Notes under the pieces: generated by a model
What the model was told of the DNA's origin: nothing
The model's database searches: none
What the model saw: the letters and a program-made list of their open reading frames with translations, nothing else
Source: Lachnospiraceae bacterium
Lineage (GTDB): Bacteria > Bacillota > Clostridia > Lachnospirales > Lachnospiraceae
DNA length: 64,000 bases
Direction: 5' to 3'
NCBI GenBank assembly: GCA_024682555.1
Contig: JAIKZD010000003.1
Coordinates: forward strand, 1-64,000
Translations under genes and position numbers: made by a program
Shown here: positions 25,887-35,288 of the stretch, piece after piece
How the letters are laid out: each line of letters opens with the position of its first letter
How positions within the stretch are numbered: position 1 is the first letter of the stretch

Positions 25887-26756
25887 ATGAAGGGAATAAT
25901 ACTTGCCGGAGGTGCGGGAACAAGACTGTATCCGCTCACCAAGGCAATGTCAAAACAAATGATGCCGGTATATGACAAGCCGATGATCTATTATCCGCTG
26001 TCTACGCTGATGTTAGCCGGGATCAGGGAAATACTGATAATATCAACACCAAGGGATCTGCCGTTATTTAAGGAGCTTTTGGGAGACGGAAGCAAGCTTG
26101 GGATGCACTTTGAATATGCGGTTCAGGAATATCCCAGAGGCCTTGCCGATGCTTTTATTATCGGGGAAGATTTCATAGGAAAAGACTCCGCAGCTCTTAT
26201 ACTCGGGGATAATATCTTCTACGGGCAGAGTTTTACAAGAATATTACAGAGGGCCGTATCGAGAGAAAAAGGCGCCACCATATTCGGGTATTACGTAAAA
26301 GATCCCAGGGAGTACGGAGTTGTGGAATTCGATGAGGAGGGAAAGGCCGTATCCATCGAGGAGAAACCCGAGGTTCCGAAGTCTAATTACGCAGTTCCCG
26401 GACTCTACTTCTATGACAATGATGTTGTGGAGATAGCGAAGAATATCAAGCCGTCTGCCAGAGGAGAACTGGAGATAACGACGGTGAACAATGCCTATCT
26501 TGAAAAGGGACAGCTCTATGTGGAGACCCTCGGGAGAGGATTCGCCTGGCTTGATACGGGCAATCACGAAATGCTTCTTGAAGCCGCCAATTACGTAAGG
26601 ACAGTCCAGAAGAGACAGGGTCTTTACATAGCCTGTATAGAAGAGATCGCATACAAGAAGGGTTTCATTGACAGCGATATGCTTATGGAACTGTCAAAGA
26701 GCCTGAACAAGACAGAGTACGGAAAGTATCTGGAGGATATAGCCGGCGGATTATAG
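25887..26756 (+). CDS. rmlA: Glucose-1-phosphate thymidylyltransferase
   Basis: This 289-residue protein is the usual length for RmlA. The N-terminal [20 protein letters not shown] is the nucleotidyltransferase signature. [26 protein letters not shown] with the metal aspartate, and [11 protein letters not shown] with [17 protein letters not shown] are all RmlA-specific. It joins dTTP and glucose-1-phosphate to give dTDP-glucose, the substrate of the upstream RmlB. GGAGG lies six bases before the ATG. The two genes are 56 bp apart and probably co-transcribed. Confidence 0.97.
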   Translation: MKGIILAGGAGTRLYPLTKAMSKQMMPVYDKPMIYYPLSTLMLAGIREILIISTPRDLPLFKELLGDGSKLGMHFEYAVQEYPRGLADAFIIGEDFIGKDSAALILGDNIFYGQSFTRILQRAVSREKGATIFGYYVKDPREYGVVEFDEEGKAVSIEEKPEVPKSNYAVPGLYFYDNDVVEIAKNIKPSARGELEITTVNNAYLEKGQLYVETLGRGFAWLDTGNHEMLLEAANYVRTVQKRQGLYIACIEEIAYKKGFIDSDMLMELSKSLNKTEYGKYLEDIAGGL

Positions 26757-26779
26757 GAAGAGGGAGCCTTGATCTGCCG

Positions 26780-26834
26780 TTCCGGTCATGGCCGGAATAA
26801 AGTGAATGGGAAGTAACGGGGATTTTTTATTCAC
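26780..26834 (+). repeat. Two short inverted repeats in the rmlA-GH25 gap
   Basis: TTCCGG (26780-26785) pairs with CCGGAA (26792-26797) around a six-base loop. GTGAAT (26802-26807) pairs with ATTCAC (26829-26834) around a 21-base loop that includes six Ts. They fill the 99-base gap before the muramidase gene. They could be a weak attenuator or a processing site. No convincing promoter was seen in the gap. Confidence 0.4.
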
Positions 26835-26855
26835 GGATTGATAAGGGGAAAGATA

Positions 26856-29800
26856 ATGAATAAGGATAAGAAAATGCACAACGGCAAGGGTGCCGTTGAG
26901 TGTAAACCCATCGAATGGGATCAGTATCGCATCAGTAAGGATACGGAAGGATCCGCAAATAAAAAGGATAGTTCAAAGTCTGTAGTTGATGCTTCAAAAC
27001 CGGAAGGAACAAAGGGGCAGGGAATAAAAGTCTCGAAGCAGGAATCGTCAATAGACGGATTTACCGCCGAGTTTGAGACAAATATAATCAATTCCACTCT
27101 GATGCAGGATGAAAACCTGTTCATCGAGGCAGCGAAAAAGGACAAGAGTCTGGCAGAGAGTTCCGGATCCTCAAATGTTTCGCCGGAAGCGGTAAAAGCC
27201 CTTAAGGAAACTGCAAAAAAACCGGATGAAAGCAAGTTCACCGATACATATCTGAAATCCCCCGAGGAAAAGATATCAGAAAAGCTTTCAAATATCGGAA
27301 AACCGGATCCTGAAAGCGAACCCCTTACCTCAGATGTCATGAAGGCAAGGAAGGCGGTCAATGACAAGATCATCATTCGTTCGGAGGAAGTAAAGAAGAA
27401 CGGGGATCCCGGAAAAAAAGCAAAGTTCAGGAAGAATTCCGGGGATGATACCGACGGGTCGCAGGAGACCATCGAAAAAACCGATGAATCCCAAAAAGAC
27501 AGGGAGAATCTGAAGAAAGACGGATACGGCAGGGAAAACCGGGATCATCCTGCAGGTTATTCATCGGATTTCAGGAAGAATGCCGGTGAATGGAAGCGGG
27601 ACAACGGATCCGCGGGAGAACCGGATACGGTCATCGACGGATTTTTCAGGCGCTTTTCGGTTCTGCAGTGGGCCATGATAGGAATGGCGGTGCTCATCTT
27701 TGTCACAGCCGTTATGACGAGTGCCGTTTATGCGGACTACAGAGGCGAGCAGAATAAAGCCAGGGCTCTTGAAAGCCTTAAGAGATATGATGCGCAGGAG
27801 GAACAGATCCTTGAATCCGTAGAAGAGATAGAACAGCCGGAAGCGGCACAGGAGCCCGAGGAAGTGGAGTTAAAGGCAGTTAATCTCGTTCTTACCTCGG
27901 TTGAAAAAGATCTGAAGATAAAACTCGTTGATGACGAGGATATTCTGATAAAAGAAGTTCCCTGGGGCGTTACCGTATCGGACGATAAGGGAAACAGCTC
28001 GGAAGAACATGATGATGATGAGGACGGGGTTATTCACCTGACGGATATGTCGGCAGGGGATTATTCCGTGGAACTCATTCCCAGCGATGCGCTTTCCGGA
28101 TTCATCCTTCCTCCCGCGAAGCAGGTATGCTCCGTAAAGGCTACGGTGGAATATAAGGTTATCGCAAATATTAAAGAGGAGATAAGGTCCGAGAAGGAAG
28201 TCAATGCAGCTGCCGAGGATGCAAACGGCAACCAGGCAGCCGATGTGGAAACAGGAACAGCCCCCACGGATACCGTGGAGTGGTGTGAGTCCACAAAGAC
28301 GGCTAACGGTGAGGAATTTATAGAGGCTGTACCGGATCTTACAAAGACCGCCTCCATAAAAAAAGAGAATCAGCTTCTTGCGGCTCTTGATATCATCAAA
28401 GCCTCGGCGGACAGAAATATAGGAAAAAGAACGATATTCGGACTTCCGGTTCTGCTTGTGGATGCCGGTCAGGATGCGCCTGTCGGAGAACCCGGAAATG
28501 AAGATGACAATACATTGGACGATACTTCTGAGGAACCGACACCGGAACCGACGCCGGAGCCCACACCGGAACCGACGCCGGAGCCCACACCGGAACCGAC
28601 GCCGGAGCCGACGCCTGATCCCACACCGGAACCGACGCCTGATCCCGTGCAGATCACTCTGTCGGATATAAGCGGTCCCAAAGAGGTTTTCGCAGGATCG
28701 GAAATACAGTTAAGCGTTACGGTCACTCCGGCGGGAACCCCCATAACATGGTCAACCGAGAAACCTGCCTATGCGGGCGTGGACCAAAGCGGCAAAGTAT
28801 CGGGAATAAGACCCGGAACGGTAAAGATCACGGCAAAGGCCGGGGATGTTACAAAGACATATGAGATAAACGTTGTATTAAAGCCTGAGGATAACAGCTT
28901 AAGGATAGAAGGAAACACAACGGTGGCAGCAGGCTCCACCGTAACCCTTAAAGCTGTGGCCGTTCCCGCAGATACGGTGGTAACCTGGGCATCGGCCGAT
29001 GCGTCAATCGCGGCCGTCGATCCCTCAACGGGCGTTGTAAGCGGTATAAAAGCAGGGACGGTTGCCATTACCGCAGCCGGCAACAACGGCAAGACCGCTT
29101 CCGTTAACATCACGGTAACAGCCGGACAGTATGCGGATACCGCACAGTTATATGATGCAAACAAGAATCCGCTGTATGTAAGCGACAACGGGACCTACAG
29201 GCTGGCCAAATATGCGGATTACATAAGCGGAAATTTCAGCAAGTATTACAGAAAGGCCGAGAGCTTCCTGTATACGGGCTGGCAGACCATAGATAATGTG
29301 ACGTATTATTATAAGAGCGACCATACCTATGTTACCGGACCGCAGATCATACAGGGTGTTTCCTATAACTTCTCGGATAACGGAGCTTTAGCCCAGGGAT
29401 CGGGCACCCTCGGTATCGATGTATCAAAGTATCAGCCCAGTATCAACTGGTCATCGGTAAAGGCATCCGGAATTGACTTTGTTATAATCCGGTGCGGATA
29501 CAGAGGTGCAAGTACGGGAGTCCTCATTCAGGATCCCTGCTATATATCCCATATAAAGGGCGCCAAGTCCGTAGGACTTAAGGTCGGGGTCTATTTCTTC
29601 TCGACGGCTCTCAATGAGACCGAAGCCGTGGAAGAAGCTTCCATGTGCGTTGCCCTTGCTTCGGGATACGGAGTGAACTATCCCATATTCATAGATGTGG
29701 AATCAAGCTCCAGACCCGGATACAACGGGCTGTCTGCCGCACAGAGGACCCAGAACATAAAGGCCTTCTGTCAGACCATAAGATCCGCGGGCTATTCTGC

Positions 29801-30002
29801 GGGAGTTTACGCGAATAAGACCTGGCTCTCAAGTTATATGAATGCTTCGGAACTTTCGTCATATAAGATATGGCTTGCACAGTACAGCGCAAGCGGGCCT
29901 ACCTACGGCGGCAAATATGATCTCTGGCAGTTTACCTCAAGGGGATCCGTAGGCGGCATCAGCGGAAATGTCGATATGAACAAGAGCTTTTTGGGATATT
30001 AG
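26856..30002 (+). CDS. Membrane-anchored GH25 muramidase with Big2 domains and cytoplasmic domain
   Basis: This protein has about 1048 residues. The first 265 residues are charged, Lys/Ser/Glu-rich, have no signal peptide and should be cytoplasmic. One helix follows at about 268-292 (WAMIGMAVLIFVTAVMTSAVY). Outside come a Glu-rich stalk and a prealbumin-like region to about 470. A Pro-Thr-Pro-Glu/Asp repeat lies at 561-597, followed by two Big2 immunoglobulin-like domains (about 598-765). A short aromatic repeat resembling cell-wall-binding repeats (FLYTGWQTIDNVTYYYK) precedes the C-terminal GH25 lysozyme domain (about 848-1048). GTLGIDVSKYQ and FIDVES carry the catalytic acidic residues of the family. 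The likely role is local peptidoglycan cleavage where surface polymer is attached or exported. ATG 26856 has AAGGGGA six bases upstream and is preferred over TTG 26838. Confidence 0.88.
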   Translation: MNKDKKMHNGKGAVECKPIEWDQYRISKDTEGSANKKDSSKSVVDASKPEGTKGQGIKVSKQESSIDGFTAEFETNIINSTLMQDENLFIEAAKKDKSLAESSGSSNVSPEAVKALKETAKKPDESKFTDTYLKSPEEKISEKLSNIGKPDPESEPLTSDVMKARKAVNDKIIIRSEEVKKNGDPGKKAKFRKNSGDDTDGSQETIEKTDESQKDRENLKKDGYGRENRDHPAGYSSDFRKNAGEWKRDNGSAGEPDTVIDGFFRRFSVLQWAMIGMAVLIFVTAVMTSAVYADYRGEQNKARALESLKRYDAQEEQILESVEEIEQPEAAQEPEEVELKAVNLVLTSVEKDLKIKLVDDEDILIKEVPWGVTVSDDKGNSSEEHDDDEDGVIHLTDMSAGDYSVELIPSDALSGFILPPAKQVCSVKATVEYKVIANIKEEIRSEKEVNAAAEDANGNQAADVETGTAPTDTVEWCESTKTANGEEFIEAVPDLTKTASIKKENQLLAALDIIKASADRNIGKRTIFGLPVLLVDAGQDAPVGEPGNEDDNTLDDTSEEPTPEPTPEPTPEPTPEPTPEPTPEPTPDPTPEPTPDPVQITLSDISGPKEVFAGSEIQLSVTVTPAGTPITWSTEKPAYAGVDQSGKVSGIRPGTVKITAKAGDVTKTYEINVVLKPEDNSLRIEGNTTVAAGSTVTLKAVAVPADTVVTWASADASIAAVDPSTGVVSGIKAGTVAITAAGNNGKTASVNITVTAGQYADTAQLYDANKNPLYVSDNGTYRLAKYADYISGNFSKYYRKAESFLYTGWQTIDNVTYYYKSDHTYVTGPQIIQGVSYNFSDNGALAQGSGTLGIDVSKYQPSINWSSVKASGIDFVIIRCGYRGASTGVLIQDPCYISHIKGAKSVGLKVGVYFFSTALNETEAVEEASMCVALASGYGVNYPIFIDVESSSRPGYNGLSAAQRTQNIKAFCQTIRSAGYSAGVYANKTWLSSYMNASELSSYKIWLAQYSASGPTYGGKYDLWQFTSRGSVGGISGNVDMNKSFLGY
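28536..28646 (+). repeat. In-gene Pro-Thr-Pro-Glu/Asp tandem repeat
   Basis: Nine 12-base units encode Pro-Thr-Pro-Glu or Pro-Thr-Pro-Asp and form a 24-base higher-order unit by alternating codons. The tract encodes a stiff wall-spanning linker between the stalk and the Big2 domains, and such tracts often vary in copy number between strains. Confidence 0.9.
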
Positions 30003-30029
30003 ACAAAAAAACGGAAAAGGAACGGAAAA

Positions 30030-30581
30030 ATGAGCAAGATCACTGTAGAAACATGTCATATAGAAGGACTCAAGGTCATCACCCCCAAAGTGTTCGGTGA
30101 CAAGAGGGGATATTTCATGGAGACATATAACTATAATGATTTTAAGGAGGCAGGCATTGACCTGGAATTTGTTCAGGACAACCAGTCGGCATCCGTAAAA
30201 GGTGTGCTCAGAGGTCTTCATTTCCAGAAGGAACATGCTCAGGACAAGATAGTAAGGTGCATAAAGGGTGAGGTCTTTGATGTGGCCGTTGATATAAGAA
30301 AAGGTTCAAAGACCTTCGGGCAGTGGTTCGGGGTAAGGCTTTCGGAGGAGAACAAGAAACAGTTCTTCATCCCCAAACACTTTGCCCATGGTTTTCTGGT
30401 GCTGTCGGATTATGCGGAATTTGCCTATAAATGCACGGATTTCTATCATCCCGAGGATGAAGGAGGGATCATTTACAACGATCCCGATATCGGCATAGAA
30501 TGGCCTATATCCGGTACGGATGAACTTATCATTTCCGATAAGGACACAAAATGGCGAACGCTCAGAGAGACGGTCTGCTGA
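30030..30581 (+). CDS. rmlC: dTDP-4-dehydrorhamnose 3,5-epimerase
   Basis: This 183-residue cupin of typical RmlC length has GDKRGYFMETYNYNDF, NQSASVKGVLRGLHFQ with the catalytic histidine, CIKGEVFDVAVDIRKGS, and FFIPKHFAHGFLVLSD. It epimerises C3 and C5 of dTDP-4-keto-6-deoxyglucose on the way to dTDP-L-rhamnose. It lies 27 bp after the muramidase gene, which therefore splits rmlAB from rmlC. No rmlD reductase gene was found in the window. L-rhamnose synthesis would then need RmlD encoded elsewhere. GGAACGG lies upstream of the ATG. Confidence 0.95.
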   Translation: MSKITVETCHIEGLKVITPKVFGDKRGYFMETYNYNDFKEAGIDLEFVQDNQSASVKGVLRGLHFQKEHAQDKIVRCIKGEVFDVAVDIRKGSKTFGQWFGVRLSEENKKQFFIPKHFAHGFLVLSDYAEFAYKCTDFYHPEDEGGIIYNDPDIGIEWPISGTDELIISDKDTKWRTLRETVC

Positions 30582-30618
30582 AACCGTATATGAGTTAAGC
30601 CTGTAAAGCGGGAACTGT

Positions 30619-31602
30619 ATGAGAAAGAAAAAGAAAATACTGATAGTGATATCTGCAGTGGTTATATTACTTAATCTGTATATAATCATTCATCATAATC
30701 CTTTAGATAATGCCACACAGGAGTTGATCAAAAAGATTTTCTCCTGTGTTGTTTTGGATATTATCTATCTGATCCTTTATAAGTCCTATGACAGGATATT
30801 TATGCTTCCCACGGAGCTTTACCAGAACAGGATGCTTATCTGGAAGCTTGCAAAGAATGACTTTAAGACCAGGTATGCAGGGTCGTATCTCGGTATTTTC
30901 TGGGCCTTTGTCCAGCCTGTCATTACCATAGTCCTTTACTGGTTCGTGTTTGCCGTGGCTCTTCCCCAGAGAGCCGCAGCCGTAAGGGGAGGAATACAGA
31001 TTCCATATATCCTTTGGCTGATCGCGGGCATAGTGCCCTGGTTCTTCTTTTCGGAGGCACTGGCAAGCGGGGCCGGCTCCCTTCTTGAATACAATTTCCT
31101 GGTAAAAAAAGTGGTCTTTAAGATCAGCATACTTCCCATCATCAAAATAGTATCCGCACTTTTCGTACATGTCTTCTTTATAGTGTTTGTTCTGATACTG
31201 TACTCCTTCTATGGTCTGTATCCGGACATTTATGCTCTTCAGATAGTGTATTATTCCTTCTGCATGTTTGTTTTCGTGCTTGGATTAAGCTATATAACCT
31301 GTTCCGTGATGGTTTTTTTCAGGGATCTCGGACAGATCATAAACATAATCCTTCAGGTGGGGATATGGGCTACTCCCATCCTGTGGAATATCGATACCAT
31401 ACCCGCAAAATATCACATCATTTTTAAGATAAATCCCATGTTTTATATCGTGCAGGGCTACAGGGATGCTCTCATAAATAAGATATGGTTTTTTGAGAAT
31501 TTTTACTGGACGGCATATTTCTGGATACTGACTGTCTGTATCTTTGCCCTGGGTGCGCTTATCTTTAAGCGCTTAAAGGTGCATTTTGCGGACGTATTAT
31601 AG
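30619..31602 (+). CDS. Polysaccharide ABC exporter, permease subunit (Wzm/TagG-like)
   Basis: This 327-residue ABC-2 type permease has LIWKLAKNDFKTRYAGSYLG, the amphipathic N-terminal segment of Wzm/TagG/RfbA. This is followed by six helices, IPYILWLIAGIVPWFFFSEAL, and GIWATPILWN before KINPMFYIVQGYRDAL. It has an extra N-terminal part of about 70 residues with two hydrophobic helices (residues 7-26 and 38-57) that is not usual in the family. With the ATPase directly downstream it would export a complete lipid-linked polymer. Its end is ten bases before the ATPase start. Confidence 0.92.
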   Translation: MRKKKKILIVISAVVILLNLYIIIHHNPLDNATQELIKKIFSCVVLDIIYLILYKSYDRIFMLPTELYQNRMLIWKLAKNDFKTRYAGSYLGIFWAFVQPVITIVLYWFVFAVALPQRAAAVRGGIQIPYILWLIAGIVPWFFFSEALASGAGSLLEYNFLVKKVVFKISILPIIKIVSALFVHVFFIVFVLILYSFYGLYPDIYALQIVYYSFCMFVFVLGLSYITCSVMVFFRDLGQIINIILQVGIWATPILWNIDTIPAKYHIIFKINPMFYIVQGYRDALINKIWFFENFYWTAYFWILTVCIFALGALIFKRLKVHFADVL

Positions 31603-31612
31603 AGGAATTGAC

Positions 31613-32893
31613 ATGGAAGAGACTGCAGCTATAGAGATAAAAAATCTTACCAAGATATATAAGCTCTATGACAGAAACAGGGACAGGATCAAAGAGGCCC
31701 TTCACATCGGAAAAAATATCCATTGCAGGGAGCATTATGCCCTAAATAATGTCAACATGACGGTAAAAACCGGTGAAACCGTCGGAATAATCGGAACCAA
31801 CGGCTCCGGAAAATCCACGATACTTAAGATAATAACGGGAGTTCTTAACCCCACCTACGGTGAAGTCCGTATCAACGGAAGGATATCGGCCCTTCTGGAA
31901 CTTGGTGCCGGCTTTAATATGGAATATACGGGGATAGAAAACGTATATTTAAACGGCACCATGAACGGCTTCTCCGAAAAGGAGATCGATGAAAAGCTTA
32001 ATGATATACTTGAATTTGCCGATATAGGGGAATTTGCGGATCAGAAGGTGAAGACCTATTCGAGCGGAATGTTCGTGAGGCTGGCTTTCGCGGTTGCCAT
32101 AAACATAGATCCGGAGATACTCATAGTGGATGAGGCTCTTTCCGTAGGTGATGTCTTTTTCCAGAATAAATGTTACAGAAAATTCGAAGAGTTCAAGAAA
32201 CAGGGTAAAACCATTCTTTTTGTAAGCCATGATCTGTCCAGCATTGCCAAATACTGTGACCGGGTGGTTCTTTTGGAAAAGGGATCAAAGATCGGGGAAG
32301 GTTCTCCCAAAGAGATAATAGACATGTATAAAAAGGTCCTGGTGGGCCAGCTTGACAAACAGGTTGATACGCATAAGAGCGAGGGCTTTTTAAGCGGCGA
32401 GACCTGGAAGAGCAGAATGAAGCTCAATCCCAATAAGGATGAGTACGGCAGCGGGCTTGCGGAATTTGAAGATTACTGCGCCTATGACAGATCCGGCGAG
32501 ATAACCAACACCATAATCAAGGGCGAAGAGTTTACCATCAGGTTAAAGGTCCGTTTCTTTGAGACCGTCCAGGATCCGATCTTTGCGGTTTCATTTAAAA
32601 ATATGCAGGGAACCGAGATAACCGGTACAAATACCATGTTTGAAAAGCTTACCACGGGAACTCCGGGCCCCGGGGATGTAATGGTTGCCACTTTTACACA
32701 GAAAATGAGTCTTCAGGGCGGAGAATACCTTATCTCCTTAGGATGCGTAGGCTACAGGAACGGGGATTTTACCGTATATCACAGACTTTATGATATTTTT
32801 AACCTGACGGTTATTTCGGATAAGAACACTACCGGTTATTATGACATGGATTCGGTTGTCACTGTAAGGAAGCTTGAAGATGGCGAAAAATGA
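31613..32893 (+). CDS. Polysaccharide ABC exporter ATPase with C-terminal substrate-recognition domain (Wzt-like)
   Basis: This 426-residue protein carries an ABC ATPase in residues 1-245, with Walker A GTNGSGKST near 62, ALLELGAGFNMEYTG (the typical Wzt/TagH segment), signature YSSGMFVRLAFA, Walker B ILIVDEAL and the switch histidine in LFVSHD. Residues about 280-420 form a beta-sandwich like the Wzt C-terminal domain (PF14524), with FTIRLKVRF, TGTNTMFEK and GEYLISLGCVGY. In E. coli O8/O9a that domain reads the modified non-reducing end of the chain. The next gene is a methyltransferase-kinase, which fits that mechanism. ATG 31613 has AGAGGA six bases upstream. A longer frame from 31586 has no site. 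Confidence 0.93.
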   Translation: MEETAAIEIKNLTKIYKLYDRNRDRIKEALHIGKNIHCREHYALNNVNMTVKTGETVGIIGTNGSGKSTILKIITGVLNPTYGEVRINGRISALLELGAGFNMEYTGIENVYLNGTMNGFSEKEIDEKLNDILEFADIGEFADQKVKTYSSGMFVRLAFAVAINIDPEILIVDEALSVGDVFFQNKCYRKFEEFKKQGKTILFVSHDLSSIAKYCDRVVLLEKGSKIGEGSPKEIIDMYKKVLVGQLDKQVDTHKSEGFLSGETWKSRMKLNPNKDEYGSGLAEFEDYCAYDRSGEITNTIIKGEEFTIRLKVRFFETVQDPIFAVSFKNMQGTEITGTNTMFEKLTTGTPGPGDVMVATFTQKMSLQGGEYLISLGCVGYRNGDFTVYHRLYDIFNLTVISDKNTTGYYDMDSVVTVRKLEDGEK

Positions 32894-35261
32894 AAAAACG
32901 GAAAAGATAGGAAATGTGCTTCTTGACCTTGAGTATTACAAGGGGGAGGATCTTTATTCCGAGGGAATAAATGAGGATATCCTGCTACAGTACGTGAAGG
33001 ATTATCCGCAGGAAAAATATGACGAGCTGATATTCGGATCAAGATCCTGGTCGGTGATGTACCATCTGTCCCATACCAGAGAGAATATCGTATCTTTTCT
33101 TGACATAAAAAAGGATGCTAAGGTGCTTGAGATCGGTGCGGGCTGCGGTGCGGTCACCGGGGCACTGTGCGCAATGGCTGAAAGTGTCACCTGTATTGAA
33201 CTCAGTAAGAAGAGAAGTCTCATAAATGCATTCAGGCACAGGGATGCATCAAATCTGGCCGTTATCGTCGGCAATTTCGAAGACATAGAACCACATATAG
33301 ATGAGCAGTATGATTTTATAACCCTTATAGGGGTGCTTGAGTACGCGGAGAGCTATATTAACAGCGATACTCCCTATCATGACATCCTGAGAAGGATAAA
33401 AAGACATTTAAAGCCCGGGGGAAAGCTTGTGATCGCCATAGAGAACAAATACGGGCTTAAATATTTCGCAGGATGCAGGGAAGATCATACCGGAACCTAT
33501 TTTGAGGGAATAGAGGGTTATCCCGGTACCACAGGTGTTAAGACTTTTTCTCATGACGGTCTGAACACTCTTTTGAAGGAGACCGGCCTTTTCGGGAGAT
33601 TCTATTATCCCTATCCCGATTATAAGCTCTGTCACAGTATCTATTCCGATGAATGGCTTCCGGGTATCGGTGAGCTTAACAGAAATATCAGGAATTTCGA
33701 TAATGACCGGGTGATCTGTTTTGACGAAACAGCAGCTTTTGACGAGATAATAAGGGAAGGAAGGTTTTGTGAGTACTCAAATTCCTTCCTGGTCATAGCC
33801 GGAAATGAAGAGGTTAGGGAAGACGGCCCGAAAGACCCGGGGAAAAATACAGAAGAACACATAATATATGCCAAATTTTCCGATGAGAGAAGTGAAGGCT
33901 ACAGGATCGCAACAGTGGTATCTCTTACGGAAAACGGAGAGAGAACCGTATGCAAAAAAGCTCTTTCATCCCTTGCAGACAGCCATATTGAAGAGATGTC
34001 GGGCCATTACGGTCATCTGCTTGAGAAGTACGGTGACAAAGGTGCTCTCCCCGTCAGATGCCATAAAGACGCAAAGAACGGGGAAGGAGGCCTTAAGAGG
34101 CTGTATTTTGAATATGCAGACGGGATAAGTATGGAAGAGTATCTTGACAGACTGGATTCCATGAAGAGATACACGGAAATGCACAGTCTGATCTTAAGAT
34201 ACAGGGATATACTGACTGAGGCAGAGAAGAAAAGGGAAGCAGAGGAAGATCCTGACGGGGATGATGCGGTTCTTAAGGAGATCTTCGGGGATATGGCCGA
34301 AGGACCGGGAGCTTCGCAGGATGTTTCGGATGTCGATCTGATATTTGAAAACATAATATTCGATGACGAAAAGGGACCCGAGGGACCCTGGAGGATCATA
34401 GATTACGAGTGGACCTTTGACGGAAGGATCCCGGTAAGCTTTATCATGTTCCGTGCCCTGTTTTATTATTTCAGACATAGGGAAAACTGTGGATTTGCGG
34501 GGTGGCTTAAGGATGAAGGCATTGATATATATGAAGAACTCGGAATAAGCACAGAGGATAAGGAATTCTACACTTCCCGTGAAGAAAGCTTTCAGCTGTA
34601 TATAAAAAGAAATACCGTATCCTTTGAGATCCTGCATGAGATAATGCCCGTTTCCACGCTGAACTTTTCGAATATGGTAAAAAAGAGTCTGAGAGGAAAG
34701 AATCTGAGGACTCCCCAGGTATATCTGTGCCGGGAGGAGGGAAAAGGGTTTGCGCCGGAAGATATAATAAATGCGCTTGGAGATCATAATGAGGAGGACG
34801 ATTCCATAACCCTCTCCATAGATCTGGATCCGGAGATAAGAGAGGTCAGGATAGATCCGGTTGAATGTGAGTGCATGATAAAAGTGTTAAATGCAGAATT
34901 AATAAATACCGAAATAACGGCCGGTACCTCCGGAAAGATCGACAGATATCTGATGAACGGATATCATATTTCCGATTCGACCTTTCTGTTTGAGCACAAA
35001 GATCCGCAGCTTGTCTTTTTCGGACTGCCGGAGACAAAAAAGACTCTCCGTGTAAGCTACTGCGTCTCTTACGTGGATGAAAACCTGTCGCAGGATCTGT
35101 ACGGAATGCTCAGAAAACTGAGGAAAAAGGAGCAGGAAGAGCGAAGAGGCACTATTATTAAAAGAGGGTTTAATAAAATAAAAACGCTTGTTAATGGACC
35201 CGTAAAAACAGATGATGACATCTATCCGGGTTTCATATGCAATATAAGGAAACCGGTCTGA
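32880..35261 (+). CDS. Methyltransferase-kinase fusion (WbdD-like chain terminator candidate)
   Basis: This protein has about 793 residues. Residues about 60-240 are a class I SAM methyltransferase with motif I VLEIGAGCGAVTG at 82-94, an acidic residue at the end of strand two (CIELSKK) and FITLIGVLEYAES. Residues about 330-560 look like a protein/aminoglycoside-kinase fold. They show VCKKAL with a candidate ATP-binding lysine near 359, LYFEYADGISMEEYL for the hinge, DVDLIFENIIF for the catalytic-loop D-X4-N near 484-489, and WRIIDYEW for the metal aspartate near 508. The C-terminal 200 residues are beta-rich with a Lys/Arg tail. The same order (methyltransferase, kinase) is known in WbdD, which caps O-antigen chains with methyl phosphate. 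ATG 32880 overlaps the Wzt gene by 14 bp. The assignment is by motif and context. Confidence 0.78.
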   Translation: MAKNEKTEKIGNVLLDLEYYKGEDLYSEGINEDILLQYVKDYPQEKYDELIFGSRSWSVMYHLSHTRENIVSFLDIKKDAKVLEIGAGCGAVTGALCAMAESVTCIELSKKRSLINAFRHRDASNLAVIVGNFEDIEPHIDEQYDFITLIGVLEYAESYINSDTPYHDILRRIKRHLKPGGKLVIAIENKYGLKYFAGCREDHTGTYFEGIEGYPGTTGVKTFSHDGLNTLLKETGLFGRFYYPYPDYKLCHSIYSDEWLPGIGELNRNIRNFDNDRVICFDETAAFDEIIREGRFCEYSNSFLVIAGNEEVREDGPKDPGKNTEEHIIYAKFSDERSEGYRIATVVSLTENGERTVCKKALSSLADSHIEEMSGHYGHLLEKYGDKGALPVRCHKDAKNGEGGLKRLYFEYADGISMEEYLDRLDSMKRYTEMHSLILRYRDILTEAEKKREAEEDPDGDDAVLKEIFGDMAEGPGASQDVSDVDLIFENIIFDDEKGPEGPWRIIDYEWTFDGRIPVSFIMFRALFYYFRHRENCGFAGWLKDEGIDIYEELGISTEDKEFYTSREESFQLYIKRNTVSFEILHEIMPVSTLNFSNMVKKSLRGKNLRTPQVYLCREEGKGFAPEDIINALGDHNEEDDSITLSIDLDPEIREVRIDPVECECMIKVLNAELINTEITAGTSGKIDRYLMNGYHISDSTFLFEHKDPQLVFFGLPETKKTLRVSYCVSYVDENLSQDLYGMLRKLRKKEQEERRGTIIKRGFNKIKTLVNGPVKTDDDIYPGFICNIRKPV

Positions 35262-35288
35262 TAAATATCCGGACCGTAAGAGAGGATC

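Noticed and set aside
28536-28646. CRISPR array
   Set aside because: The units are 12/24 bases, without spacers, and encode a Pro-Thr-Pro-Glu linker in the frame of the muramidase gene.
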